In this document: positions 46,230 through 54,719 of the stretch, piece by piece | Layout of the letters: each line of letters begins with the position of its first letter | How positions within the stretch are numbered: the stretch's first letter is position 1 | Origin: Aminobacterium colombiense DSM 12261 | Lineage (GTDB): Bacteria; Synergistota; Synergistia; Synergistales; Aminobacteriaceae | Assembly: GCF_000025885.1 (NCBI RefSeq) | Contig: NC_014011.1 | Span: 930,001-994,000, forward strand | Length of the DNA stretch: 64,000 nucleotides | Reading direction: 5' to 3' | The notes under the pieces: model-generated | The model's input: only the letters and a program-made list of their open reading frames with translations | Told to the model about the DNA's origin: nothing | The model's database searches: none | Program-made: the position numbers and the translations under genes

Positions 46230-46667
46230 ATGAGGAAATTATTCTGTATTATGTTTCTTGTCCTCTTATGTTCCATCCCTGCTCATGCCAATGTATCTGA
46301 TGCGCAAGATTATTTATATCAAGCTGCTAGTGCCGCTCAGGAAGCCTGCTCTTATGCAAGAAAAGCTTATTATTACGCATCTGACCTTGAAGAAATCCAA
46401 TATTATTCTCGAAAAGCTATGCGAGCTGCTGAAGAATCAGAATCTTATTGTGGCTTGGCTATCGATGAACTTTACGGTGCTAACATGGATGATGCGATTA
46501 TGCATACTGAAGACGCAGCATCATATGCTTATTCCGCATATCGATATTCAAGACAAGCCTATCAGTCTTCGGAATATGATGATGCACAATATTATGCCCG
46601 AAAAGCTATGAACGAGGCATCTTATGCTGAAAGCTCTGCTTGTGATGCCGCCAGTGAATGCGAATGA
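46230..46667 (+). CDS. Secreted Ala/Tyr/Ser-rich helical repeat protein
   Basis: 145 residues from ATG at 46230 after AGGAAGG. The signal peptide ends around SIPAHA (residue ~20). The mature part is an internal duplication of ~55 residues: EEIQYYSRKAMRAAEESESYC in the first half matches DDAQYYARKAMNEASYAESSAC in the second, with YARKAYYYASD-type helices before each. It has several Cys (disulfides possible) and very high Tyr. No family is recognised. It resembles extended alpha-helical coat or spacer proteins. An own terminator follows. Confidence 0.72.
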   Translation: MRKLFCIMFLVLLCSIPAHANVSDAQDYLYQAASAAQEACSYARKAYYYASDLEEIQYYSRKAMRAAEESESYCGLAIDELYGANMDDAIMHTEDAASYAYSAYRYSRQAYQSSEYDDAQYYARKAMNEASYAESSACDAASECE

Positions 46668-46724
46668 TTATTATTAGGATTTTCTCTCGCTTTTAATCAA
46701 TTCCGGACCATCTGGAAAGAAGAA

Positions 46725-46756
46725 GGATCCAGCAGACTTCCAACACTGCCGGATCC
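46725..46756 (+). terminator. Terminator after the Tyr-rich protein gene
   Basis: Arms GGATCC-A-GCAG and CTGC-C-GGATCC with a 10-base loop, then TATGTCTTTT. It lies 58 bases after the stop. Confidence 0.65.
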
Positions 46757-46790
46757 TATGTCTTTTCAATCAACATTTACTCCCCCTCTT

Positions 46791-46840
46791 CCATTTCCTT
46801 GCATATTCTCTCACTGTGACTTAATATTTTAATGGACTCC
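46791..46840. repeat. Right copy of the 50-base imperfect direct repeat
   Basis: See the copy at 46141-46190. It lies directly beside the 3' end of the next decayed integrase gene (46848). Confidence 0.55.
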
Positions 46841-46847
46841 AGGGGTA

Positions 46848-47710
46848 TTACCTTCCACCAACCCGTCCCAGTCTTCCTGACATCCCACATTCAAGCATAT
46901 TCACCGGACTCGCCTTGGCATGCTGTTTCTGTATATCTTCCTGGGTCAACGCCAGATATCTCTTCGTCATATCCAGTGTACAGTGGCCCATTAACCGTTG
47001 AAGTACAAATACGTTTCCACCGTTACGAAGAAAGTTAAGAGTGAAAGAGTGTCTTAGATCGTAAGGCTGTACCTTGAAACCAATTTGCTTTGAGTACATG
47101 TTCATACGCTGCGACCATGTCTCCGTCTTCATGAACCCAGCTTCCCATGTGCAGAAGATAGGTACTTCGTCGTCCCATTGCTCGGGTCTGGCGGTTACGG
47201 GCTCTTACATATACTTCCAGGGCATCCAGGTTTATAACTCCTTGCAGTAATGAAAGACATCTTATTCCAGTGTCGAGAGTAAGAAGTATAACTGCATGGC
47301 CCCGCAGTTCGTGGATCTGGCTGCTTGAGCAGGCTTTGCAATATATGGATCGGTATATTGACGATGCGTGGTTCTTCTCTGCGCCTTGTAAGTCTATTTG
47401 TGGGGTTGGACCGCAGGAAGTCTTCCATGATGCACCAATCGAAGAAGTGTCTAAGGTAGACAAGACGGAGGTTGTAGGTTTCGGGCATTACGGGTCTTGA
47501 TAGATAGGAAAGCAATGAAGGTTTGAGTTTATCATTACTCCAGGCATCCGGATAGGCAGTAAAGAAGGCTGTGATGTGACAGTCGTAATCGTAGATAGTT
47601 CTATCTGAAAGGCCCTGAGCACGCATGAATGACAGGAACTGGCTCATTGCTTCGGTCCAGGTGGAAGATACCTGTTGTGGCTTTGATTTAAGTGATTTGA
47701 GGCGCGGCAT
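46848..47710 (-). pseudogene. Decayed tyrosine recombinase related to the intact one at 56.9 kb
   Basis: Three frames together give one recombinase. The N-terminal core-binding domain (47195-47710) has GLSDRTIYDYDCHITAFFTAYP. Box I is in a second frame (TLDTGIRCLS, within 47035-47463). Boxes II/III and the catalytic Tyr are in a third frame (46848-47132: VQPYDLRHSFT, LMGHCTLDMTKRYLAL). Two frameshifts kill it, and box I reads GIRCL instead of GIRP. Like the intact recombinase it has Tyr where the usual box II histidine stands. Confidence 0.82.
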
Positions 47711-47750
47711 GGATGAACACTCCTTTCATAAATATTGAAGAGAAGGTGAT

Positions 47751-48149
47751 ATGTTGGTTAAGGAAAAAGAATTCGAAGAAAAAAACGTTTCATATTACTC
47801 CGTACTGTTACATGCTTGGATTGATTCGAATATGGAATATGACAAGACCTTGATCAGTCTTTCTTCATTAGGAATAGCTTTATTAGTAACAATACTGTCT
47901 ACTATCAAGCCCAGTTCTTGGTGGATACTTGCTTCTTGTGTTATCTCTTTCTTCGGCTTTGGAGCGTGTATCTGGATTTGTCTCACCATATATTTAAAAA
48001 ATACTGATCATATCGAAAATCTATTGCACGATAACCAAGACCCGAGATTAAGCTTAAAGCTTGTACAGTATGACAAGAGATCTAAAATGTCGTTCGTTTT
48101 GGGAGTTATTGGTTTTTGTTTGGCCGGAATAATTTCGGCTTTAAAGTAA
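47751..48149 (+). CDS. Small multi-pass membrane protein
   Basis: 132 residues. Three predicted transmembrane segments lie at ~36-52, ~57-82 and ~112-130, with a charged N-terminus (KEKEFEEKN) and a cytoplasmic-type linker HIENLLHDNQD. Membrane helices surround a short helical hairpin. No family recognised. It precedes a 55-residue hydrophilic gene by 22 bases and the DUF6765 gene beyond. The spacing suggests one unit. Confidence 0.65.
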   Translation: MLVKEKEFEEKNVSYYSVLLHAWIDSNMEYDKTLISLSSLGIALLVTILSTIKPSSWWILASCVISFFGFGACIWICLTIYLKNTDHIENLLHDNQDPRLSLKLVQYDKRSKMSFVLGVIGFCLAGIISALK

Positions 48150-48171
48150 ATTATCTAGGGAGGTATGACTC

Positions 48172-48339
48172 TTGAGTGACAATTCGAATACAAGGAATAG
48201 CAACAACCCAAAAGTGGAAAGAAAAAGCCTTGCCGGACTTGAAAATCTGAGGCCAGAGAATTGCACGAGCAATAATACAGGCAATACTTCTCAAGATTCT
48301 TCTTCAAGTTCCAATCAGAACAGTAGTGAAAATGAATAG
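48172..48339 (+). CDS. Small Ser/Asn-rich hydrophilic protein, 55 residues
   Basis: TTG start at 48172 with AGGGAGG 8 bases upstream. The sequence begins MSDNSNTRNSNNPKVER, has a central KSLAGLENLRPENC core, and ends in a Ser/Asn/Gln-rich tail (QDSSSSSNQNSSENE). It is disordered-looking with one Cys. It follows the membrane protein by 22 bases and precedes the DUF6765 gene by ~145 bases. No family recognised. The strong ribosome site supports translation. Confidence 0.6.
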   Translation: MSDNSNTRNSNNPKVERKSLAGLENLRPENCTSNNTGNTSQDSSSSSNQNSSENE

Positions 48340-48483
48340 CAATGAAAATCTGATCATATGCATTTCCTTTTTTTGCCTGGAAAAAGATATTCATTAAGAC
48401 CTGGATTTGAGAGATTTGCGACGAAGCATAGATGATCACTCCTTTCTTTGCTCTTGGATTATCAATTAAGGATGGTGATACAT

Positions 48484-49689
48484 ATGCAAGAGGATTTTCA
48501 CTTTTACACGACCTATGTCTTATGCAGATGCAATGGCTTACCTCATGACAAGGCAAAGATAATAGCTTATTCATCGCAACAGGTTGACGATGCAAAATAC
48601 GGACATGAACTGGAATTCAAGGAAGGTGGGCGTTTTCAACAACAGATGACAGCTCACAAATATGTTCATCCCAATATTCTCAACCTCAAAACCCAGTATG
48701 AGATATACGGAACCTTCCATTTCATTCCAGGCAACAGGCAGGATAGAAGGAATCCTGATGGAAGTGTTCCATTCAGGCATAGAATGCTCTGCACTGCAAA
48801 TAGCGAAGTATCGCAAGAGGTCTTCGAGCATGTGTACCAGCAAAAGAAAGAACCAGATTTCTTACACTCACTGGGAATAGCTTTACATGCCTATGCTGAC
48901 ACCTGGGCTCACCAGGACTTTTCTGCGTTGTTCAAGTTCGAAAAAGGAAACAAGATGAATGATGCAAATCATGTCAAAGTCTGGAATAAAACAGATCAGT
49001 GTTTCGTCCCATATGAACCTGGAGAGACTACATTTGATCAAGTATGTGGAAGAATGCAACGACTCAAAAATTACCTGCTGAATAAATTCGAACTGATGAA
49101 GATGGGTCATTGTCAAGTTTATACATTACCTGATGAACCTCATCGGAAGTGGAAATATTATCATCGCTATTCCTATCAGCATCTTGAACGAGATAATGTG
49201 GGAATCTATCTTGAGGCAAGCAACGCTATTTACGGACAGTTACAAGACCTGTTTTCAAGGCAAGGACTAAGACATCACATAACAAAACCCATTATTGACT
49301 GGAAGGATATCAAGGAGCCATTACACGAGTGCTTTTCATATGAGGGTACCCTTGAAAAGAGAAACAATAATTGGATAAAGGCTATCGAGACTGGAGAATT
49401 CGGATTCACTATACTTAATAGACCGTTAGATTCATTAGAGTATGATAGAAAAGAATGGTTCGATGCAGCCGTTGAAATTGAACCTAAAAAGTCTCGCCTT
49501 TTTGACAAGAAGAGATTTAATTGCTTTTTGCTTTACGGTAGACCTTATCACCCCAGCTTAAAGGAAACCTACTCAAGAAAAGATGGTTTTCTCTCTTCAG
49601 ACTGGAAATTATTCCATGATGCTGCCAGGAAATACAAAGATTTCTTTATTCATAAACTGTTACAAAAGTATGGGATGATCTGTGGGTAG
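48484..49689 (+). CDS. DUF6765 family protein
   Basis: About 401 residues starting MQEDFHFYTTYVLCRCNG, an N-terminus characteristic of the DUF6765 family. The ATG at 48484 follows AAGGATGG; an ORF start 12 codons earlier lacks one. A metal-binding-like motif LGIALHAYADTWAHQDFS (~residue 130) resembles zinc-dependent hydrolases of the phospholipase C / S1-P1 kind. No signal peptide. The substrate is unknown; the family occurs in accessory regions. It is the last gene of a three-gene unit. Confidence 0.7.
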   Translation: MQEDFHFYTTYVLCRCNGLPHDKAKIIAYSSQQVDDAKYGHELEFKEGGRFQQQMTAHKYVHPNILNLKTQYEIYGTFHFIPGNRQDRRNPDGSVPFRHRMLCTANSEVSQEVFEHVYQQKKEPDFLHSLGIALHAYADTWAHQDFSALFKFEKGNKMNDANHVKVWNKTDQCFVPYEPGETTFDQVCGRMQRLKNYLLNKFELMKMGHCQVYTLPDEPHRKWKYYHRYSYQHLERDNVGIYLEASNAIYGQLQDLFSRQGLRHHITKPIIDWKDIKEPLHECFSYEGTLEKRNNNWIKAIETGEFGFTILNRPLDSLEYDRKEWFDAAVEIEPKKSRLFDKKRFNCFLLYGRPYHPSLKETYSRKDGFLSSDWKLFHDAARKYKDFFIHKLLQKYGMICG

Positions 49690-49772
49690 GGATGGTTTAA
49701 GTAATACGATCTTTCCAGGAAGTGTTATCTGCAGATGGCTTTTCAACTGACAACTTAGGAAATACGAAATGC

Positions 49773-49862
49773 CTCCAGCCTATCGATAGGTTGGAGCCAC
49801 TTTTTCATGTGCGCCTAGCATGGGCGCACATGAAAAAAGCCAAGCCCGGAATAGACTTGGCT
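49773..49862. terminator. Three successive hairpins after the DUF6765 gene
   Basis: Hairpin A is 49773-49796 (CTCCAGCCTATCGATAGG-type palindrome). Hairpin B is 49801-49837, with 15-base perfect arms bearing T5 at its start and A-runs at its end (a bidirectional terminator). Hairpin C is 49838-49862 (AGCCAAG / CTTGGCT). The trio lies between the DUF6765 gene and a decayed minus-strand gene and would stop both strands. Confidence 0.65.
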
Positions 49863-49946
49863 GTATTAAAATGCAGCAAATTTATCGTATTTCTTCTGGA
49901 TCACTTTTAGAGGAGCAGGTCACATAGTTGAAGGGCGTTTATCCTC

Positions 49947-50246
49947 TTAAACGGTGTAGCTATAATGTGAAGAAGTTTCATAGTCATAAATAGAAATGGA
50001 ATTTTCATTCACGTTACCACTAAAGCGGCTACCGGTATGGTAGTCATAACCGCTAAATTGAATGCCCTTCATATTTAATTAAATATGTGCACCATTGCCA
50101 TAATCGTATAAACTATTCGGAGATCCTGACATGTGACAACCTCTATCATAACCGTAAATACTAACATTATTAGTTTCAACATTGCCACTTATATTGATGT
50201 GTTTGGATTGAAAATAGTCATATACCGATGCGCCAATAGAACTACA
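49947..50246 (-). pseudogene. Decayed C-terminal end of a SGNV-SIYDY repeat protein
   Basis: The minus strand reads an otherwise sensible frame with repeated motifs: HINISGNVETNNVSIYGYD, then FSGNVNENSISIYDYETSSHY, ending YSYTV at 49947. An in-frame TAA (50079-50081) interrupts it, and a TGA lies at its 5' edge. The repeats SGNVxxNxxSIYxYxxGxxY match a beta-type C-terminal repeat seen in many hypothetical bacterial proteins. It has no start and is probably a relic. Overlapping plus-strand frames are not coding. Confidence 0.6.
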
Positions 50247-50567
50247 TCAAATGAAACAACATCAACATCCACATCCACATCCACATCCAAAAACACAAGA
50301 CCTAAATGGAGGCCTTGTGATAGCAAAGAAATAGCGTATGAATTCGCAAAAGATTTTGTAAGATATAATCTTATTGCCCCACGGACAGCTAAGTTTGCCA
50401 GAATTTCAAGCCTTAAAGCTGAGCGTGTCGATGTGAAGACATGGAAGCTCTATTCTTATGTTGACAGTCAGAATTCTTTTGGGGCCATGATACGAACACA
50501 TTATTACATCAAAATCATGTGGTTGGGCGGCGATAGTTGGAAAGTTTTAGACAGCAAATTTAAATAA
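50133..50567 (+). pseudogene. 3' part of a conserved protein with a Ser/Thr hexamer-repeat linker
   Basis: The N-terminal ~40 residues of this frame run antisense through the beta-repeat relic and are unlikely to be native. A linker of ACATCC-type repeats (50257-50291, TSTSTSTS) follows. The C-terminal ~80 residues look real: EIAYEFAKDFVRYNLIAPRTAKF, then YVDSQNSFGAMIRTHYYIK and a final WKVLDSKFK. This block is a widespread small beta-rich domain. It has probably lost its own 5' end. Confidence 0.5.
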
Positions 50568-51005
50568 TTGAAGATGATCACCAGTGTTCATTTGTGATAT
50601 CGCAGTCATAGATCTTAAACCACAAACTGTAAACGCATATTGCCTGTTCCAGTGTATGTATATACTTAAATTAACAAAAACTTAACCGTTGCAACTTTTA
50701 GAATACTACCGAGCACTCAACACCTAAACGAAAGCAATCAGACATGTTTGCGTTAAAACATTTTTTAATGCGTAGGCAATATTTGCACAAATGAATAATG
50801 TTGGGCTCCCGACCCAAGCATGAATTCCTATGGTACTTTTGTTGTTGCGAAAATTTTCGATCTAATTCACGAGAAGGGCACGTTAAAAGTATTAGCTCCG
50901 CGGTTGCAAGAGGCAAAACTCGACAGGTCTTACATCATATCGGTAGCCATTAAGTAAAGGACTGTAACTGTAGGGATTTCCAATAGATTCGTTTTAGAAA
51001 TGAAA
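50568..51005. other. 438-base non-coding gap before tRNA-Leu
   Basis: No rRNA, tRNA or clear promoter is seen. A 72-codon minus-strand frame (50698-50916) is rich in Cys and Arg but lacks a ribosome site and looks like chance. The region is otherwise featureless. Confidence 0.35.
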
Positions 51006-51090
51006 TGGTGCGAGAGAGGGGACTCGAACCCCTACGGCCGAAACCACTGGATCCTAAGTCCAGCGCGTATACCAATTCCGCCACTCTCGC
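51006..51090 (-). tRNA. tRNA-Leu (anticodon UAG)
   Basis: Class II tRNA of 85 bases including encoded CCA (plus TGG at 51006-51008). The acceptor GCGAGAG pairs with CTCTCGC. The anticodon stem CTGGA/TCCAG holds loop CTTAGGA, giving anticodon TAG for CUA/leucine codons. A long variable arm and TTCGAGTC T-loop are present. It reads CUA, not the amber codon, so it does not explain the amber-interrupted genes. Confidence 0.93.
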
Positions 51091-51288
51091 ACATATTGAA
51101 AGGTCGTATCCTTGATGTTCAGTGCGTTATCATAGCATCATCTTTTTCTATTGGCAACATTAGCGTTAGAAACTCATAGCCCTTTCTTTTGATGTCTCTT
51201 ATGCAAGCAGTGAAGTGTGTTCTGAACAAGTTCTTTATCAGCTATAATCATAACGTTCAAAGTTAAGTTTGAGAAAGGAGGAGCCTTA

Positions 51289-52875
51289 TTGCGTTTTTCC
51301 TTAAAAGCCCTGCTTTTTACAATATTTGTGCTTGCTCTTGTCTTCTCTATTCCGTGGATATGGATAAACATAGAGTACCTTGCTATAAAAACGGTGGAAG
51401 GGGAAATTGCTGTTCTTCCTACTCTTCTCAGATTAGCCAGGATGGGCTGGAAAATCTTTCTTGACTATGTGCCCTATATTTTCACTCTCTACATTATTAC
51501 CGCAGCGGGAGTTATTTTTATGGAAGAGAAGAACCCTGATCGCACAATAGCCTGGCTTTTGGCCTTGATACTTGTTCCTGTGATAGGGTTTTTGTTTTAC
51601 TTTCTTTTAGGGCCGGATCCCAAGCGGAGAGCCATTTTTAAACGGTATAAGAAAAAACGTTTTTACCGTTCTATCCATAGAGAAACGTTTTTACCACCGT
51701 TGGATGTGGAAAACGAAGAAATACCCTCACGCCTTGTTTCTCTTCTAGAATTAACATCTCACGGTCGGCTCACCTACCACAATATAGTAGACATGCTATT
51801 AAATGGTGATGAGGTTTTTCCAGCAATTCGTGAAGCTTTAGAAGAGGCCAAGCGATACATACACTTGGAATACTTTTCTATATCAAATGACGAAACAGGG
51901 TCTGCTCTCTTTGAAATCCTTCGAAAGAAGGCAAGGGAAGGGGTTAAGATACGGGTTATATATGATAGCGTCGGAAGCTGGCGGTTGGGACGCCGTTTTG
52001 TGAAGGAACTGAGGCAGCAGGGAATTGACGCCGAGCCATTTTTGCCTGTTTCGTTTCCCATGATCCGTCGAGATTTAAATTTTCGCAACCACAGAAAAAT
52101 AGTTGTGGTCGACGGAAAAGTCGCTTTTACCGGAGGCCTGAATATAGGCGATACCTATCGTGGCCTTGACCCCCGTATGGGTTTTTGGCGGGATACCCAT
52201 ATTCGCATCCAAGGTGAAGCCGTAGCCTGTGTTCATGAGATTTTTTTAAACGACTGGTTTTTTTGTACCGGGCATAGTCTGCCTGAAACAGAAACATTCT
52301 GGGATAGCAATGCCCTGCCTGATGTTGTTTTACCTCTTCAAATTGCCGCGAGCGGTCCAGATTCCGACTGGCGCTCAATATTGCAAGGGTACTTTTTCCT
52401 TATTACTGCGGCCCGTAAAAGAGTCTGGATAACCACACCTTACCTGGTCCCGGATGATAGCTTGAAAATGGCATTGGTAACAGCAGCGTTAAGCGGTGTT
52501 GATGTGCGTATTATTCTCCCCTCCCGTCCTGATCATAAAGTGGTTTTTTGGGCAACCCGATCAAATATTGATGACATGCTTCGCGCCGGAGTGAGAATAT
52601 ATACCTACGCAAACGGATTTATTCACTCGAAGATCGTTATGGTAGATGGGAAATGGGTTTCTGTAGGAACCACTAACCTGGATAACCGTAGTTTAGATAT
52701 CAATTTTGAGATTCAGGCGTTCATATATAGTCGTTCTAAAACTAAGGATTTTGAAATACAATTTCTAGAAGACCTCAAAGAATGCGTAGAGCTTGATTTG
52801 CGCACTCATTCTCAGCGCCCCGTTTATGATAAGGTGCGAGAGTCTCTTGGGAGGCTTTGGTCGGCTCTGTTGTAA
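51289..52875 (+). CDS. cls: Cardiolipin synthase (phospholipase D superfamily)
   Basis: 528 residues. Transmembrane helices lie at ~5-25 and ~57-120, then two PLD/HKD motifs: HRKIVVVDGKVAFTGG (~residue 269) and IHSKIVMVDGKWVSVGTTN (~445). It condenses phosphatidylglycerol to cardiolipin at the membrane. TTG at 51289 is the start, 7 bases after AAAGGAGGAG. The next gene overlaps closely (7-base gap), so they are cotranscribed. Confidence 0.94.
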   Translation: MRFSLKALLFTIFVLALVFSIPWIWINIEYLAIKTVEGEIAVLPTLLRLARMGWKIFLDYVPYIFTLYIITAAGVIFMEEKNPDRTIAWLLALILVPVIGFLFYFLLGPDPKRRAIFKRYKKKRFYRSIHRETFLPPLDVENEEIPSRLVSLLELTSHGRLTYHNIVDMLLNGDEVFPAIREALEEAKRYIHLEYFSISNDETGSALFEILRKKAREGVKIRVIYDSVGSWRLGRRFVKELRQQGIDAEPFLPVSFPMIRRDLNFRNHRKIVVVDGKVAFTGGLNIGDTYRGLDPRMGFWRDTHIRIQGEAVACVHEIFLNDWFFCTGHSLPETETFWDSNALPDVVLPLQIAASGPDSDWRSILQGYFFLITAARKRVWITTPYLVPDDSLKMALVTAALSGVDVRIILPSRPDHKVVFWATRSNIDDMLRAGVRIYTYANGFIHSKIVMVDGKWVSVGTTNLDNRSLDINFEIQAFIYSRSKTKDFEIQFLEDLKECVELDLRTHSQRPVYDKVRESLGRLWSALL

Positions 52876-52881
52876 AGGAGT

Positions 52882-54048
52882 ATGAGTTTTTTGACAAGAA
52901 TCAAAAGGTCAGAGGGTGGCGTTATAGCTGCCTATATAGCTCTGTATGCTGCCCTTTCTTACTTTTTATATTTTTACTTCCAGCTAAAAAATATGCCGCC
53001 CTTTTCCTGGGAAAGCGTTGTTTTGGCATGGGGTTGCGGAACTGTGTTGATATTAGTCTCTGTCATTCCAGCCCGCTGGTCTTCTCCCCTACTCTGTGAA
53101 ATACATACGCTTCTGGCATGGATGGGAGTAACAGGCATCGCTTTTGGCTTTTACTTTATTTTTGCATCAATTGTTTTTGACGCCATTCTCTACTTTTTGC
53201 CCACGATGCATTTCCCCTTTTCCCCTTTCGGCGAGTTATGGATAGCCGCAGGCGTGGCTTTAATCCTCTGCTTTTACGGTTACAGAGAGAGCATGAAAGT
53301 TCGTATCATCCGTGTTCAACTAGAAACAGACAAGCTGCCTGATGACATTAGTAATTTTAGGATTTTACAGATATCCGACCTGCATCTTGGCATATTAATC
53401 AATAAGAAAATGTTGCGACAGATCATGAAACAGATTCAAGAAGAAAATCCAGATGTCATTGTTTCGACTGGGGATCTTTTAGATGGCGAAATTGAAGATG
53501 TAGAAACAATTTCTCAAATGATGCTTCACTACAATCCGCCTTATGGGAAATATGCAGTAACTGGAAATCATGAATTTTATGCAGGGATAGAACATGCACT
53601 GGATTTCACTGGGAGAGCGGGGTTTCAGGTGCTGCGGGGCTCCGTCGTGAATATTGGTCCTATTAGCATAGCCGGAGTAGATGATCCAGGCGGACATTTT
53701 ATTCTGGGGCAACCGGAAGTGGACGAAAGCCAGCTATTGAGAGACTCGCATCAGACGCCAACATTTACTTTACTCTTAAAACACAGGCCCCTTATTCATC
53801 GCGATGCCGTTGGGAAGTTTGATTTGCAGCTTTCCGGACATGTGCATCGGGGACAACTCTTCCCTTTTATGGTATTTACATGGCTTTTTTATAAGCATAC
53901 TGCGGGACTTATGGATTTGGGAAAGGGCTCATGGCTCTATGTAAGCCGCGGCACCGGTACATGGGGGCCGCCTGTGCGAATCTTTGCTTTTCCTGAGTTG
54001 ACCGTAATCGACCTGGTTTCAAGGCATGAAATGGTGGACCGTATATAG
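52882..54048 (+). CDS. Membrane metallophosphoesterase (YkuE-like)
   Basis: 388 residues. Four transmembrane segments (residues ~10-135) precede a calcineurin-like phosphoesterase domain with LQISDLHLG, STGDLLDG, TGNHEFY and SGHVHRGQ. Metals are bound by these Asp/Asn/His residues. The final codons (SRHEMVDRI then TAG) lie inside the 27-base direct repeat that bounds the toxin-antitoxin island. The insertion therefore replaced the original C-terminal end, which overlapped the tRNA-Lys gene. Loss of a few residues is probably harmless. Confidence 0.9.
   Translation: MSFLTRIKRSEGGVIAAYIALYAALSYFLYFYFQLKNMPPFSWESVVLAWGCGTVLILVSVIPARWSSPLLCEIHTLLAWMGVTGIAFGFYFIFASIVFDAILYFLPTMHFPFSPFGELWIAAGVALILCFYGYRESMKVRIIRVQLETDKLPDDISNFRILQISDLHLGILINKKMLRQIMKQIQEENPDVIVSTGDLLDGEIEDVETISQMMLHYNPPYGKYAVTGNHEFYAGIEHALDFTGRAGFQVLRGSVVNIGPISIAGVDDPGGHFILGQPEVDESQLLRDSHQTPTFTLLLKHRPLIHRDAVGKFDLQLSGHVHRGQLFPFMVFTWLFYKHTAGLMDLGKGSWLYVSRGTGTWGPPVRIFAFPELTVIDLVSRHEMVDRI
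54017..54043. repeat. Left 27-base direct repeat (att) of the tRNA-Lys island
   Basis: Begins TTTCAAGGCATGAAATGG and ends TGGACCGTA. Identical to 56257-56283. It lies in the last codons of the metallophosphoesterase gene. Confidence 0.85.
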
Positions 54049-54432
54049 TATAAGCAGCTATTAACATGTTTTATCTAACTTGTCTTGACTTCTACGAGAT
54101 TTATAAGTAACCTGTATTTAATATTAACTACGTCGGCGTAAGATATGGTTATATGGCTTTCCGCAAAGAAGCCTGAAACACATACGATTTGCAGTTAATG
54201 ATGATAACAACCCACCGAAAGTTCTCACATAGTTAAAAGATATGATCCTACTACTTTGTATGCTATTATTTCAACATTCTGCACTTACGCGTTTTGCAAA
54301 CGTATTTTTAATATAAAAAATTGACCCTCTTATTCCGAACGTAAAATTAGATCATGGAAATATTTATCAAAATAAGTCATTGTGAGGAGTCTCGCAGTTA
54401 ATGCGCTTTTATTACAAGAGGGGGTTATTTAG
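54044..54432. other. 389-base non-coding leader of the island
   Basis: A/T-rich with no convincing frame. The region could be the remains of a lost integrase gene, but I found no recombinase box. A GAGGGGG ribosome site near 54420 belongs to the exonuclease relic. Confidence 0.35.
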
Positions 54433-54600
54433 ATAACCAGTTTTTCTGCCATAGATTTTGAAGCAGCAAATGAGAAAAGATGCAGCCCATCTATTCTTGG
54501 GATAACTATTGTTGAAAATGGTGAAATTACAGAAACGAAATCGTGGCTCATAAAACCACCTAAAGATTATTATTACTTTACCCCTTTCAACAATATGAGC
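54433..54600 (+). pseudogene. 5' fragment of a DnaQ-like 3'-5' exonuclease
   Basis: The frame from ATA at 54433 (in place of ATG, 8-10 bases after AGAGGGGG) reads TSFSAIDFEAANEKRCSPS, ILGITIVENGEITETKSWLI, then PPKDYYYFTPFNN. This is the N-terminal ExoI motif (DFE) region of DNA polymerase III epsilon-like exonucleases. It then loses homology after ~56 codons. It is truncated by deletion and has a mutated start. Confidence 0.75.
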
Positions 54601-54719
54601 GTGAAGAAGTTGGCCTACTATTCCCCTACCTTAAATAAGGGTTATCCAATAAGGTGTAATGAGAACTTGACAAATATAAAGAGGTACACCATAATTTACT
54701 TAACTTATAGGTTAATAAA

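Noticed and set aside
45385-47710. Functional integrases in the 45-48 kb region
   Set aside because: Both carry frameshifts, and one has lost its catalytic boxes; neither can be active as read.
50257-50291. ACATCC hexamer run as a CRISPR or regulatory repeat
   Set aside because: It is a short coding-type Ser/Thr linker repeat within a decayed gene.
50698-50916. 72-codon Cys-rich minus-strand frame
   Set aside because: No ribosome site, odd composition, no neighbour; likely chance.
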